From Balneolaceae bacterium (GTDB taxonomy: Bacteria > Bacteroidota > Rhodothermia > Balneolales > Balneolaceae), in assembly GCA_021767245.1 (NCBI GenBank), contig JAASTO010000002.1, positions 1 to 49,131 on the forward strand: a stretch of 49,131 bases of DNA, read 5' to 3'. A program made the translations under genes and the position numbers. The notes beneath the pieces are model-generated. The model had not been told where the DNA came from. It saw only the letters and a program-made list of their open reading frames with translations, and searched no databases. Of this stretch, positions 40,172-49,131 are shown one piece after another (position 1 is the first letter of the stretch; each line of letters opens with the position of its first letter).

Positions 40172-40993
40172 TTAATCTCCTATCCAATCTGCGTATAGCT
40201 CGGGTCGCCGGTCACGATAAAACAATCGTTTGGCATGAGATCTTTTGATACTCTCAAGATCGATATCACAGTAAAGTATCTCATCAGTACCCTCACCAGC
40301 TTTTGCAATCACGATACCATCCGGATCACAGACAAATGATTCACCTGCAAATGTCAACTTTGGCTCTTCGCCAACCCGGTTACAAAGTGCGGTAAAATAT
40401 CCGTTCTGAAACGCAGCAGTTCTGACTTCTGCCTCATACAAACCCTCTGGCCATTCCCCGACAGACCCTGCCTGAGGAATAAACACGACATCTGCCCCTG
40501 CTACACCAAGAGCTCTCATATATTCAGGATAATGACGGTCGTAACAGATGGCCACTCCAATCTTACCAAATTCAGTGTCATAAACCGGTGCATTATTGTT
40601 GCCGGGGGTGTAGTAATCTTTTTCGTAAAAGCAGGCATAGTCTGTGATGTGAACCATTCGTGTGGTACCAAGAATACTGCCATCCGTATCAATGACCGGG
40701 GAACTGTCGTATAGATCCTCCCCGTCTTTTTCATATAAATTCAGAATGATCACCACGCCATACGCTTTTGCAAGTGAGGAAAACGCTTCGGTTATTGGTC
40801 CGGGAATGGTTTCGGCATTTTGTGCCGGATCAGTGGGGTTTTTATACTGAGGATAAAACGGTTCAAAAGCGAGTTCTGCAAAACAAATGATCTTTGCGCC
40901 GGCTTTGGCAGCCGCTTCTGCGGCTTGTAAACCTCTTTCTAAATTATGTTGTTTATCAGTGGTACACGACTGCTGAATCAGGGCTATGTTCAT
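40172..40993 (-). CDS. Carbon-nitrogen hydrolase (N-carbamoylputrescine amidase-like)
   Basis: IICFAELAFEPFYP (Glu), HITDYACFYEKDYYTPGN (Lys), IGVAICYDRHYPEYMRALG (Cys): nitrilase superfamily triad. Confidence 0.9.
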   Translation of the reverse strand: MNIALIQQSCTTDKQHNLERGLQAAEAAAKAGAKIICFAELAFEPFYPQYKNPTDPAQNAETIPGPITEAFSSLAKAYGVVIILNLYEKDGEDLYDSSPVIDTDGSILGTTRMVHITDYACFYEKDYYTPGNNNAPVYDTEFGKIGVAICYDRHYPEYMRALGVAGADVVFIPQAGSVGEWPEGLYEAEVRTAAFQNGYFTALCNRVGEEPKLTFAGESFVCDPDGIVIAKAGEGTDEILYCDIDLESIKRSHAKRLFYRDRRPELYADWIGD

Positions 40994-41033
40994 TCCGACG
41001 ATATTGTGTCCTTAAATTTTCAGCAGAATGATA

Positions 41034-41261
41034 CTATAAATTGGAATCTTTCATGGCTTTTTCTTCCGCTTTTTTTCGATCCCGTAGTTTTTTCAGAGCG
41101 TATCCCCCACCGGCTGCGGCCAAAAGACCGAGTCCACCATCAATAGGCGCCTGGTCTGGAGATAAAGGTAACATTGGAGGCGGTGGAGACTGTGCCCAAA
41201 GCACTGTGGTTAATGCTAAAAACATAATAATGGAAATGGGAATAAGTATGATGTATTTCAT
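41034..41261 (-). CDS. PID-CTERM-like small sorting-domain protein
   Basis: 75 aa: signal/TM, AQSPPPPMLPLSPDQAPIDGGLGLLAAAGGGYALKKLRDRKK, i.e. proline-rich, PIDGG, short TM, basic tail. Confidence 0.75.
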   Translation of the reverse strand: MKYIILIPISIIMFLALTTVLWAQSPPPPMLPLSPDQAPIDGGLGLLAAAGGGYALKKLRDRKKAEEKAMKDSNL

Positions 41262-41287
41262 GGCTCTTGGATCTAAGGACTTGGCAT

Positions 41288-44131
41288 TTATTTAATGAGG
41301 GTCATTTTTCGGGATATAACTGTATTACCTGCCTTAAGCCTGTAATAGTATACTCCACTAGATTGAGTTGAAGCATTCCAAAATGCACGGTATGCACCGG
41401 GACTCTGAACCTGATCGACCAAAGTAGCTACCTTCTGCCCCATCAGGTTGTACACCTCTATACTCACATTAGACTGAGAGGCCACTTCATACCTGATTGA
41501 AGTACTTGGGTTGAAGGGATTCGGATAATTTTGTTCCAATACAAACCGATCAGGAACCGATGAGCGGGGTTCTGTTGAAGTGGCGGTTCCTTTATTCAAT
41601 CTGATAGTGAAGCGAGGTTCCTCATTCACGGTGCTGACTGATAAAGGATTTTCGATCGCTAACTCATTCAGTACCTTTACTTTTGATTGGCGTTCACCTT
41701 TATGGGTAAACGTATACTCAAAATCAGGATCCATCTCAATTTCCTTACCCGTCAGATTATCCACAAAGGTGAACACCCAGTGTTCAGGAATATGCTTTGA
41801 GCGCACCCACTTTATGGTCTGTTCGTGCTTTACGTTGTAGGACATCACATCCAGTTCAAAGATCTCTCCACCTTCACTGAAATAAGGCCTTGAATCCTGT
41901 GCTTTCAGCATCTGTGAACCTGGATTGATGAAACCAAGCAGAGAGAATGCCGGCTTAAGAGGATAGAGTTTGTCAGAATCGTAGGCATCCCGACCGGTTT
42001 CAGCCTTATCATGAAAATACAGAATCGTTGACAGATCTTTCTGCACCATCCCGTTTGGTACATCTTCAGACATCAGAGCTAATTGAACAAATCCTTTTGA
42101 TTCGTTGGTCTTATAAAACCGTGTTCCTGAGGTCTTACCGGAAACCGGTAGAGTAACTGATGTAGCCGGAGTACTTTCTTCATTTTGAATGAAGAAACCC
42201 TGCCCTGCAGCAACCTTATCATCATTGGCAGAAGTCAGAATGTAGGATTCATCAGCATCACTCCAGACATGACCAACCATACCCGCTAAATTACCACCTG
42301 TGGATGTGATCGAAGTGATATCAAAGGCGGTCTGATAAGGATTACCCAAAAGATTCCAGTGGTCTCCGTTAGCGTGAACTGAAACCGATACGTCACTTAC
42401 AGGCTCCGTAAAGGAACTGACATCCATTGAGACCGGGAGTGTCGAACTGCCATTCTCATTATTGTTATAAACATACAGGATAAATCCTTCCCCTGAATTT
42501 AGCTTACCGCTCAAGTCGGATGAAGCAGGTGTAAAAGCCGTTCCATTGTAACCTGTAAAGAAATTCTTTTCAAAAATTTCATCATATCCCTGATATCCCT
42601 GTATTGGGAAAAAGCTGGTCAAAGCTTGTATGGGTATATCGGTAGCCGGAGCAGACAACATGCGCCAGCCGGCAGTACCACCAATAACCATAGCATTGGT
42701 GAACGGCGTACCATCGGTTTTTGTACCTGGAGAAAACAAACTTCCCGATGAAGCTGTTGCCACTGAGTGTTTTACAAATGAACCCGTTATCTCAGGATCA
42801 CGTACCATTGATTGATCATCCCCACCTTCGCTTCCGTAAGTATGTTGATCCATAATGTTGTTAAGTTCGTCCCGAAGAGTAATGGTATCACTGGAATTAT
42901 TTAAACCTAATGAGCCCGTTCCAAACACTAATGCATTACCAAATGTACCTGTAAAGTCTTCCCCACCAAATATTACAACCGTTCCGTTAGCAGGTAATAT
43001 TGTATTAGCATCAAACTTAAATCTAACAGCGATTTCATCAGACAGTGTCCAGTTTCCAATATTGACCGCGGTTGACTCACCATTTACAATCTCAACAAAT
43101 TCATCATCATCGGTACTTACGGTTCCACTATTATCTGCATCCCCGCTTGTGTCTCCCGGATCCGCAAGAAACTCATTGATCACCACGTTGGGAGTTTCAT
43201 CATCGGTGATATCAAGGGTGAACTCAGATCGCCCTACGATCTCTGCGGGATTTACAGAAGATATACTGGTCAGAACAAACCGGGCACTTTCAAGCCCTTC
43301 GTAATCAGAATCATCATACAATGAAAAGGTGGCATTATGAATCTCACCATCCATGGCTCCGGTTTCGAAAAGGATGGTTTGTGATACAGCTCCTGAGAAA
43401 TCACCGGCTTCTGCTACACTTGGGTTTTGCTGAAATACAACATCTACGTTTACGGCATTGCCATCCGGATTCGTGATCTTTACAGGAATGTTTACCGTTC
43501 CGGCATTTTCAGCAGCCGTGGCACTTTCAGCACTAAACTCAAAAGTTGGAAATAAGAACTGACCCGAATTTATATACCCCGGGGTTTCTTCAATCGGCCC
43601 TGTCCACACGAAATCATCGTACCCATAACCATGACCTGTTAGTTGTAGTGAATAACCAACCGGAGCTGTTGCTCCTCCTGATTCACTCACTCCCACATCC
43701 ACAGATGTTAGTCCATTTGCAGGTCCTTCCGTTGCGGTAAATGTATCCTCATAACTCAAAAACTGAATGAGTTCATCATCATAAGAAAGTGCGAATCCAT
43801 CAGGTGCTCCGTTTTGTATTCCTTCAACATTGATCCTGACAAATGTGTAATTCCCGACAGTTTCACCAACCGTTACTCCTGCATCATTTCCGGAATAAGA
43901 GGCATAAACTGTTCCACCGTTTCCGTTGTAAAGTGAAAGTGTAAACAAACTTACATCATAACTTCCTGCATCTTTGATAACGATCTCCACAAACTCGTTT
44001 TCATCCGGACCATCATTATCATAATGGAACTCGTTGATCCAGGCATCATTTGTGGTTGTTTGCCCGAATACGAATTGGTTACAGGTAGTTAAAGCAAAAA
44101 TGGAAGCGAGTAGAAATATATTCTCCCTCAT
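41288..44131 (-). CDS. Secreted lamin-tail-domain / Calx-beta protein with T9SS type A C-terminal sorting domain
   Basis: Two LTD-like segments (AWINEFHYDNDGPDENEFVEIV; VVINEFLADPGDTSGDADNSG), Calx-beta-like repeat, C-terminus LEQNYPNPFNPSTSIRYEV...GVYYYRLKAGNTVISRKMTLIK. ATG at 44129-44131 has an upstream GGAGGG and begins a signal peptide (MRENIFLLASIFALTTC). Confidence 0.9.
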   Translation of the reverse strand: MRENIFLLASIFALTTCNQFVFGQTTTNDAWINEFHYDNDGPDENEFVEIVIKDAGSYDVSLFTLSLYNGNGGTVYASYSGNDAGVTVGETVGNYTFVRINVEGIQNGAPDGFALSYDDELIQFLSYEDTFTATEGPANGLTSVDVGVSESGGATAPVGYSLQLTGHGYGYDDFVWTGPIEETPGYINSGQFLFPTFEFSAESATAAENAGTVNIPVKITNPDGNAVNVDVVFQQNPSVAEAGDFSGAVSQTILFETGAMDGEIHNATFSLYDDSDYEGLESARFVLTSISSVNPAEIVGRSEFTLDITDDETPNVVINEFLADPGDTSGDADNSGTVSTDDDEFVEIVNGESTAVNIGNWTLSDEIAVRFKFDANTILPANGTVVIFGGEDFTGTFGNALVFGTGSLGLNNSSDTITLRDELNNIMDQHTYGSEGGDDQSMVRDPEITGSFVKHSVATASSGSLFSPGTKTDGTPFTNAMVIGGTAGWRMLSAPATDIPIQALTSFFPIQGYQGYDEIFEKNFFTGYNGTAFTPASSDLSGKLNSGEGFILYVYNNNENGSSTLPVSMDVSSFTEPVSDVSVSVHANGDHWNLLGNPYQTAFDITSITSTGGNLAGMVGHVWSDADESYILTSANDDKVAAGQGFFIQNEESTPATSVTLPVSGKTSGTRFYKTNESKGFVQLALMSEDVPNGMVQKDLSTILYFHDKAETGRDAYDSDKLYPLKPAFSLLGFINPGSQMLKAQDSRPYFSEGGEIFELDVMSYNVKHEQTIKWVRSKHIPEHWVFTFVDNLTGKEIEMDPDFEYTFTHKGERQSKVKVLNELAIENPLSVSTVNEEPRFTIRLNKGTATSTEPRSSVPDRFVLEQNYPNPFNPSTSIRYEVASQSNVSIEVYNLMGQKVATLVDQVQSPGAYRAFWNASTQSSGVYYYRLKAGNTVISRKMTLIK

Positions 44132-44238
44132 AGACCCTCCTCTCAGTATGTTTTGTGGCAAGGACTGAGAAAACCCCTATTACTTCTTCGTCACTTGACC
44201 CCGAATTATTCTCTTTTGTTCTATGACATGAAGTAATA

Positions 44239-44267
44239 AAAGGCAATTAATCAAAATAATCGCCTTT
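44239..44267. terminator. 11-bp stem hairpin between the COX24-like gene and the LTD protein gene (backup terminator or leader structure)
   Basis: AAAGGCAATTA-atcaaaa-TAATCGCCTTT; one G-T type pair on the minus-strand transcript. Confidence 0.4.
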
Positions 44268-44320
44268 ATTAAGAAAATTTAATCTTACATAGATACTCCC
44301 AAAAAACCCCTAAAACAAAA

Positions 44321-44340
44321 AAGGCTCCCTGAGGAGCCTT
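44321..44340 (-). terminator. Rho-independent terminator for the small COX24-like gene
   Basis: AAGGCTCC-CTGA-GGAGCCTT perfect stem; on the minus strand followed by TTTTGTTTTAGGGG. Confidence 0.8.
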
Positions 44341-44350
44341 ATGAAAAATC

Positions 44351-44443
44351 TTACTTTTTCTTCTTGTGTCTGTTTTTTCTCAGACGCTTTTTACGCTTGT
44401 GCTTTGCAATTTTAGCGCGCTTTCTTTTTTTACCACTTGGCAT
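44351..44443 (-). CDS. AURKAIP1/COX24-domain micro-protein (30 aa)
   Basis: Minus-strand translation MPSGKKRKRAKIAKHKRKKRLRKNRHKKKK*, own terminator just downstream. Below the ORF-track length cutoff. Confidence 0.85.
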   Translation of the reverse strand: MPSGKKRKRAKIAKHKRKKRLRKNRHKKKK

Positions 44444-44525
44444 AAATACTCACCTAAATGTGTTTTATAAATATTACTGTTGTTCGAACGCAACAAAAAT
44501 AAGAAGAAATGAGCCGTTTTCTAAA

Positions 44526-44819
44526 TCAATTTTCAACCATATGGGCTTCGTTGACGGCTTCCTTAAAATCTTTGGAAACTTTTAGTACAGGCGCAAATTG
44601 CTCGGGCACAATCACTTCTTCATTTGTTTTTGGATTCCTGGCCACTCTCTGAGCACGTTTAACTACTTTAAAAGTACCAAAACCACGCAATTCAATATTA
44701 TCCCCTCGCTTCATCGCATCTATAACGGTTTCCATAAAACCGTTCACTACGGCTTCGGTTTCAACTTTTGTCAGGCCTACAGATGCTGATATTACATCTA
44801 CTATGTCTGCTTTAGTCAT
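44526..44819 (-). CDS. HU/IHF family DNA-binding protein
   Basis: MTKADIVDVISASVGLTKVETEAVVNGFMETVIDAMKRGDNIELRGFGTFKVVKRAQRVARNPKTNEEVIVPE. Confidence 0.96.
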   Translation of the reverse strand: MTKADIVDVISASVGLTKVETEAVVNGFMETVIDAMKRGDNIELRGFGTFKVVKRAQRVARNPKTNEEVIVPEQFAPVLKVSKDFKEAVNEAHMVEN

Positions 44820-45041
44820 AATTAATGAGTGTTTTAATAAAAGTTATAATAACTGTTTCAAAATACTACAATGAAAACAAAGCTTCTGCCAAATCGTTCA
44901 CATTCATTTTTTAAACTTCTGTAAAAATACGCAGTCATTTAAAGAAAGGCAGGAAATGCCCAAATGTTATCCTTTAATATTCCGAAATGTTTTTTACTTT
45001 CTCGTTGCCTCTTAAATACTCTTAACCAAAAAATATAATTC

Positions 45042-46679
45042 ATGGAAGTTTTTGAAAGTGTCGTATACTGGCTGAACAACCTGGTTTGGTCAACCCCGCA
45101 ACAGTTCCCACTCATGGTGGTCTTACTGTTAGGCTTCGGAATTTTTATCACCCTCAGGCTCGGATTTGTTCAACTCAGAAGATTCACTCATGGTATCAAG
45201 TCGGTTATGGGTGTTTACGATAATCCGGATGATACCGGGGATGTCAATCACTTTCAGGCACTCACCACAGCCCTCTCTGCTACGGTAGGTATCGGTAATA
45301 TTGCCGGTGTAGCTATTGCCATTCACTATGGGGGACCCGGTGCCCTTTTCTGGATGTGGGTAACCGCCTTTTTTGGTATGGCCATTAAGTACACCGAGTG
45401 TACCCTGGCCGTTCAGTATCGCGTGAAGAACGACGATGGATCCGTATCAGGGGGGCCGATGTATTATATTGAGAAAGGTCTTGGGCCAAACTGGAAATGG
45501 CTGGCCGTATTCTTTGCCGCCATGGCCGTGATCTGTTCATTCCTGACCGGAAACGCCGTTCAGGCCAATACCGTGGCAGATACCATGTACAGCACATTCC
45601 AAATTCCAAGTTGGGTATCAGGAATTGTAACCGCCAGTTTTGTAGGTGTTGTGATCGTGGGTGGTATCAAGCGAATTGGTCAGGTTACCGCCCGACTCAT
45701 GCCATTGATGGCGATCATTTATGTGTTAGGAGCTTTGGTGATCCTATTCATTAATGCAGGTTCCGTTATACCGGCATTTGGAACAATTATCACCTCTGCA
45801 TTCACACCGGAAGCCGGATTGTTTGGTGTGGGTTCCGGATTATTCCTAACCACTCTGGTCTGGGGTATTAAACGAGGTTTATTCTCAAACGAGGCGGGAC
45901 AGGGTTCAGCACCTATTGCCCACGGGGCGGCCAAAACGGAAGAACCGGTCCGTGAAGGTGTGGTAGCTTTACTGGAACCATTCATTGATACCATCCTGGT
46001 ATGTACCATGACCGGACTTGTGATCGTAAGTACAGGTGTTTGGGAAGAACGTCACGATATGGTTTTTGATCCTTCCAACCGCGACAATGCCGTTGAGATC
46101 ACAGACGGGTCCAATACCCTGATCATTGAAGACGGTGAACCTGTAAACGGTATCGTGATGCGTAATGATTTTGAAACCGATAAGTTCTATGTGGACGAAG
46201 ATCAAACTCAGCTGTTCTCCGGAACCCTTGTATTTGAAGGTGAAGGCGGCCGATTTGTGGATGCTTCAGGAGCTGCCGTTCCAACCGTTTATACGAAGAT
46301 CATTGAGAACGGAGCACCACTTACCTCCCTCGCATTTGAGAAAGGTCTGGCTCCCATCTTCCCTTACGGAAAACACATTGTAACCTTCTGTGTTCTCTTA
46401 TTTGGTATTTCGACAGCTATTAGCTGGAGTTACTACGGTGACCGCTCCATACAGTATCTTGCCGGCGATGGTGCTATACTACCTTACAAGGTCGTTTATC
46501 TGGGAATGCACTTTTTAGGTGCTATCTTCCCGCTCGCTACGGTTTGGGCTATCGGTGATATCGCTTTGGGATTAATGACCTTCCCGAACATCATCGCGCT
46601 ATTTGCCCTTTCAGGTTCTGTAGCTGTTGCAAGTAAGACCTACTTCAAAAAAATGGACGAACTGGACGCTAAAAGCTAA
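45042..46679 (+). CDS. Alanine:cation symporter (AGCS / sodium:alanine symporter) with hydrophilic insert
   Basis: TALSATVGIGNIAGVAIAIHYGGPGALFWMWVTAFFGMAIKYTECTLAVQYR; KRGLFSNEAGQGSAPIAHGAA; SWSYYGDRSIQYL. Confidence 0.95.
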   Translation: MEVFESVVYWLNNLVWSTPQQFPLMVVLLLGFGIFITLRLGFVQLRRFTHGIKSVMGVYDNPDDTGDVNHFQALTTALSATVGIGNIAGVAIAIHYGGPGALFWMWVTAFFGMAIKYTECTLAVQYRVKNDDGSVSGGPMYYIEKGLGPNWKWLAVFFAAMAVICSFLTGNAVQANTVADTMYSTFQIPSWVSGIVTASFVGVVIVGGIKRIGQVTARLMPLMAIIYVLGALVILFINAGSVIPAFGTIITSAFTPEAGLFGVGSGLFLTTLVWGIKRGLFSNEAGQGSAPIAHGAAKTEEPVREGVVALLEPFIDTILVCTMTGLVIVSTGVWEERHDMVFDPSNRDNAVEITDGSNTLIIEDGEPVNGIVMRNDFETDKFYVDEDQTQLFSGTLVFEGEGGRFVDASGAAVPTVYTKIIENGAPLTSLAFEKGLAPIFPYGKHIVTFCVLLFGISTAISWSYYGDRSIQYLAGDGAILPYKVVYLGMHFLGAIFPLATVWAIGDIALGLMTFPNIIALFALSGSVAVASKTYFKKMDELDAKS

Positions 46680-46702
46680 GTAAGATCACAACCTATTAAT
46701 TC

Positions 46703-47329
46703 ATGGAAAACGTAATTGAAATAGATCATCCCGTAGTAAAGAGATATCTCACTATTCTGCGGGACAAATCTACTGAGACAGCAGCCTTTCGGCGAGCAAT
46801 GGGAACCATAGGTACCGTGCTTGCCTACCAGGCTTTGACTGACCTCCCGCTTGATGAATGCGAGGTTGAGACACCTATTAAGACAACCAAGGGGCACAAG
46901 CCCGGGGCTGAGGTCTTTGTTATACCCATACTGAGGGCCGGGCTTAGCTTAGTCGATGGTATCATCAGCTTTATGCCGGATGCAAAAGTGGGACACATTG
47001 GAGTTTACAGAGATGAAAAAACTCACGAACCGGTCAATTACTATCATAACTTTCCAGGTGGATTAAAAGGAGCCTATACCCTGGTTGTGGATCCCATGCT
47101 GGCTACCGGCGGCACGGGTTCTCATGCCGTCAAATTCCTGAAAGAAAACGGAGCCGATAACATCCGGTTCGTATCACTGATCGCTGCACCTGAAGGCATT
47201 AAACGCCTCAGAGATGATCATCCTGATGTACCAATCATTACCGCTGCCATAGATGAAAAACTTAACGATGACGCTTTTATCGTTCCGGGACTTGGCGACG
47301 CGGGAGACCGCTATTTTGGCACGCTTTAA
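46703..47329 (+). CDS. upp: Uracil phosphoribosyltransferase
   Basis: VIPILRAGLSLVDGI; VDPMLATGGTGSHAVKFLKENGADNIRFVSLIAAPEGI. Confidence 0.97.
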   Translation: MENVIEIDHPVVKRYLTILRDKSTETAAFRRAMGTIGTVLAYQALTDLPLDECEVETPIKTTKGHKPGAEVFVIPILRAGLSLVDGIISFMPDAKVGHIGVYRDEKTHEPVNYYHNFPGGLKGAYTLVVDPMLATGGTGSHAVKFLKENGADNIRFVSLIAAPEGIKRLRDDHPDVPIITAAIDEKLNDDAFIVPGLGDAGDRYFGTL

Positions 47330-47876
47330 CCACCGGTCCCTTTTATTCCTTTTTGCCTGCATGATCCTGACACCTTCATGCGGGGAACTCTCGGAATATG
47401 AAAATCAGCAGGTGGATGAAGCTCTCAGTGATTCCCTTTTTTCCACCACAGAAAGCTGGGGCATGAATATGGAAATTCTTGAAGAGGAAAAACTTAAGCT
47501 TAGACTTAAAAGCAGCTATACGGCTTCCATCAAGAATGAGACCCGTAACATTACCAAATTCAGTGGCCCGGTTTATATTGAGATCTTCAATGATGAAGGG
47601 GAACCCGAAACCGAGGTCTATTCAGACAGTGCTGTGTACAAACCCGATGATGCCACCTTTGAATTGTTCGGAAATGTGGAAGTGCTGGCTCCCGAAAACA
47701 AACGGCTGAACACCCAATACCTGATGTGGCTCCGAAATGAGGATAAGGTGAGTACCCCTGAGGCCCTTACGATCGTCACCCTTACCGACAGCATCAACGC
47801 CATAGGGCTGGAGGGAGATTCCGACCTTAGAAATTACACTCTCAAAGAAGTGACTGGAGAAACCGTCGTCAATTGA
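47316..47876 (+). CDS. lptC: LptC-like lipoprotein (LPS export)
   Basis: TTG at 47316 gives MARFNHRSLLFLFACMILTPSCGELSEYEN with a lipobox (LTPSC); YIEIFNDEGEPETEVYSDSAVYKPDDATFELFGNVEVLAPENKRLNTQYLMW is LptC-like; OstA-like gene next. Confidence 0.8.
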   Translation: MARFNHRSLLFLFACMILTPSCGELSEYENQQVDEALSDSLFSTTESWGMNMEILEEEKLKLRLKSSYTASIKNETRNITKFSGPVYIEIFNDEGEPETEVYSDSAVYKPDDATFELFGNVEVLAPENKRLNTQYLMWLRNEDKVSTPEALTIVTLTDSINAIGLEGDSDLRNYTLKEVTGETVVN

Positions 47877-49131
47877 AGAAATTCAGCTTTTCATATTTCC
47901 TTTTGGTTATAGGTATCCTCGCCACCATACTTTCAACTGAGGCAAACGCTCAGAATGTGGTTCAGATCGAACGTGCTCGGGAGGTTACCAACATCACTGA
48001 GGACGGTGAAGCGATCCGGAAGATGTATGATGTACGGTTAAGAACCGGTAACATTGAAATGGTTTGTGACAGTGCCTGGGAATTCATCGACCGGAATGAA
48101 TTGAGAGCCTATGGAAATATTGAGATCGAAACACCGGATGAGATCATCTGGACCGACACTCTTTATTACTACACCGATCATGAGATCAGTCAGCTACGCG
48201 GTCGAGTGGTCATCTTACAAGACAGCACCACACTTTTTGGTGAGCAGGTGGATTATAATTTTCTGACCAAGGTTGCTGATTTTGAGGATGGCATTCGCCT
48301 GGAGGATGAAGGCGGTACACTCATTGCCAACACCGGCAGATATTTTCAAATACAGGACAGTGCCATTTTCAGAGGCAATGTTCAAGTAGCTGATACCGCT
48401 CAATATGCAGAAGGTGACAGTCTTTTTATCAACCGGAATACACAATTTCTTCAGCTTCACTCCAACATTTTTGTTCAGGACAGTACCAACAACGCTCTGT
48501 TGACCGGCGATTACCTTGAAGCAGATTCCACCGGCCGGCGTTATGTTCAGGGAAATTCCTATTTGCGGCAGATCAGTACCGATTCCACCGATACCACACA
48601 TATCAACTCCACAGACTTACTGATGCTGGAGCGGGATTCCACCGATATCATCCAGGCTATTCAGAACGTGAGGGTTTGGTCGCCTGATTTCTCTTCTGTT
48701 TCTGATACCCTTATCTACACTTCAAAAACTGAGATCTTCGAACTTATTTCAAATCCCACTGCCTGGCACAAGAATATACAGCTCAATGGGCCCTACATTC
48801 AGGTGCAAATGGACAGTAATGCCGTGAACTACCTTACTTCCTACAAAAACACCATCACGGTTCAAAAAGACAGTACCACTGGCAGATACAATCAAATTAA
48901 GGGTGATACGCTGAATGTGGACTTTAAAGATGGGCAGATATCCCGGATCAAGATCTACCCTAACAGTCAGGTTTTATATCATACCCAAAATGAAGAAGGA
49001 GAGCCGGATGGAGCCGTGGAATATACTTCGCCTCAAACCATCATGTATTTTGAGGAAGGTGATCTGATCCGTGTTAAAGCACTGAAGAACAACGGGTATT
49101 TCTTTGAGGAATTTCCTGGCCTTGCAGACCG
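47873..49131 (+). CDS. OstA/LptA-like LPS transport protein (3' end outside window)
   Basis: Hand translation from TTG 47873: MKKFSFSYFLLVIGILATILSTEANAQNVVQIERAREVTNITEDGEAIRKMYDVRLRTGNIEMVCDSAWEFIDRNELRAYGNIEI...; repeated DS-rich OstA-like units. Not in the ORF track. Confidence 0.82.
   Translation, partial: MKKFSFSYFLLVIGILATILSTEANAQNVVQIERAREVTNITEDGEAIRKMYDVRLRTGNIEMVCDSAWEFIDRNELRAYGNIEIETPDEIIWTDTLYYYTDHEISQLRGRVVILQDSTTLFGEQVDYNFLTKVADFEDGIRLEDEGGTLIANTGRYFQIQDSAIFRGNVQVADTAQYAEGDSLFINRNTQFLQLHSNIFVQDSTNNALLTGDYLEADSTGRRYVQGNSYLRQISTDSTDTTHINSTDLLMLERDSTDIIQAIQNVRVWSPDFSSVSDTLIYTSKTEIFELISNPTAWHKNIQLNGPYIQVQMDSNAVNYLTSYKNTITVQKDSTTGRYNQIKGDTLNVDFKDGQISRIKIYPNSQVLYHTQNEEGEPDGAVEYTSPQTIMYFEEGDLIRVKALKNNGYFFEEFPGLAD

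Noticed and set aside
48215-48601. 128-aa minus-strand ORF
   Set aside because: Antisense to the hand-translated OstA/LptA-like gene, which extends from 47873 past the window end.
1-49131. CRISPR array, transposon, integron, prophage or defence island
   Set aside because: No spacer-repeat array, transposase, integrase, phage structural or defence genes were recognised; the genes are mostly housekeeping.
1-49131. tRNA or rRNA genes
   Set aside because: No intergenic region showed a cloverleaf-like sequence or rRNA motif on reading; a tRNAscan/Infernal run would be the decisive check.

Overview
This window looks like an ordinary, densely packed chromosomal segment, probably from a marine Balneolota/Rhodothermota-like bacterium of the Bacteroidota superphylum. 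The taxon is an inference from gene content: a Type IX-style C-terminal sorting tail, a PID-CTERM-like small protein, tandem OmpH/Skp genes and an AURKAIP1/COX24 micro-protein. I support about 47 protein-coding genes. They include tryptophan dioxygenase plus a kynureninase-like enzyme; recA-recX; purN-purH; the mreBCD-mrdA-rodA cell-shape cluster; uppS-bamA-ompH(x3); ribH; a CtpA-type protease; an MltD-type lytic transglycosylase with three LysM domains; nadE; an aldehyde dehydrogenase and a class III aminotransferase; a lycopene cyclase; a Na/Pi cotransporter; rsmE; a long dCTP deaminase; a large secreted lamin-tail/Calx-beta protein; HU; an alanine/sodium symporter; upp; and lptC followed by an OstA/LptA-like gene that runs off the end. 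I found no rRNA, tRNA, CRISPR array, transposase, integrase or prophage. I did not find a convincing new multi-gene system. The most unusual features are a non-coding 7-bp-periodic repeat tract (about 855-963, two arrays with different heptad consensus) directly upstream of the tryptophan dioxygenase gene, a small PID-CTERM-like protein next to a T9SS-tailed secreted protein, overlapping inverted repeats in the long recA leader, and several gene-level oddities.
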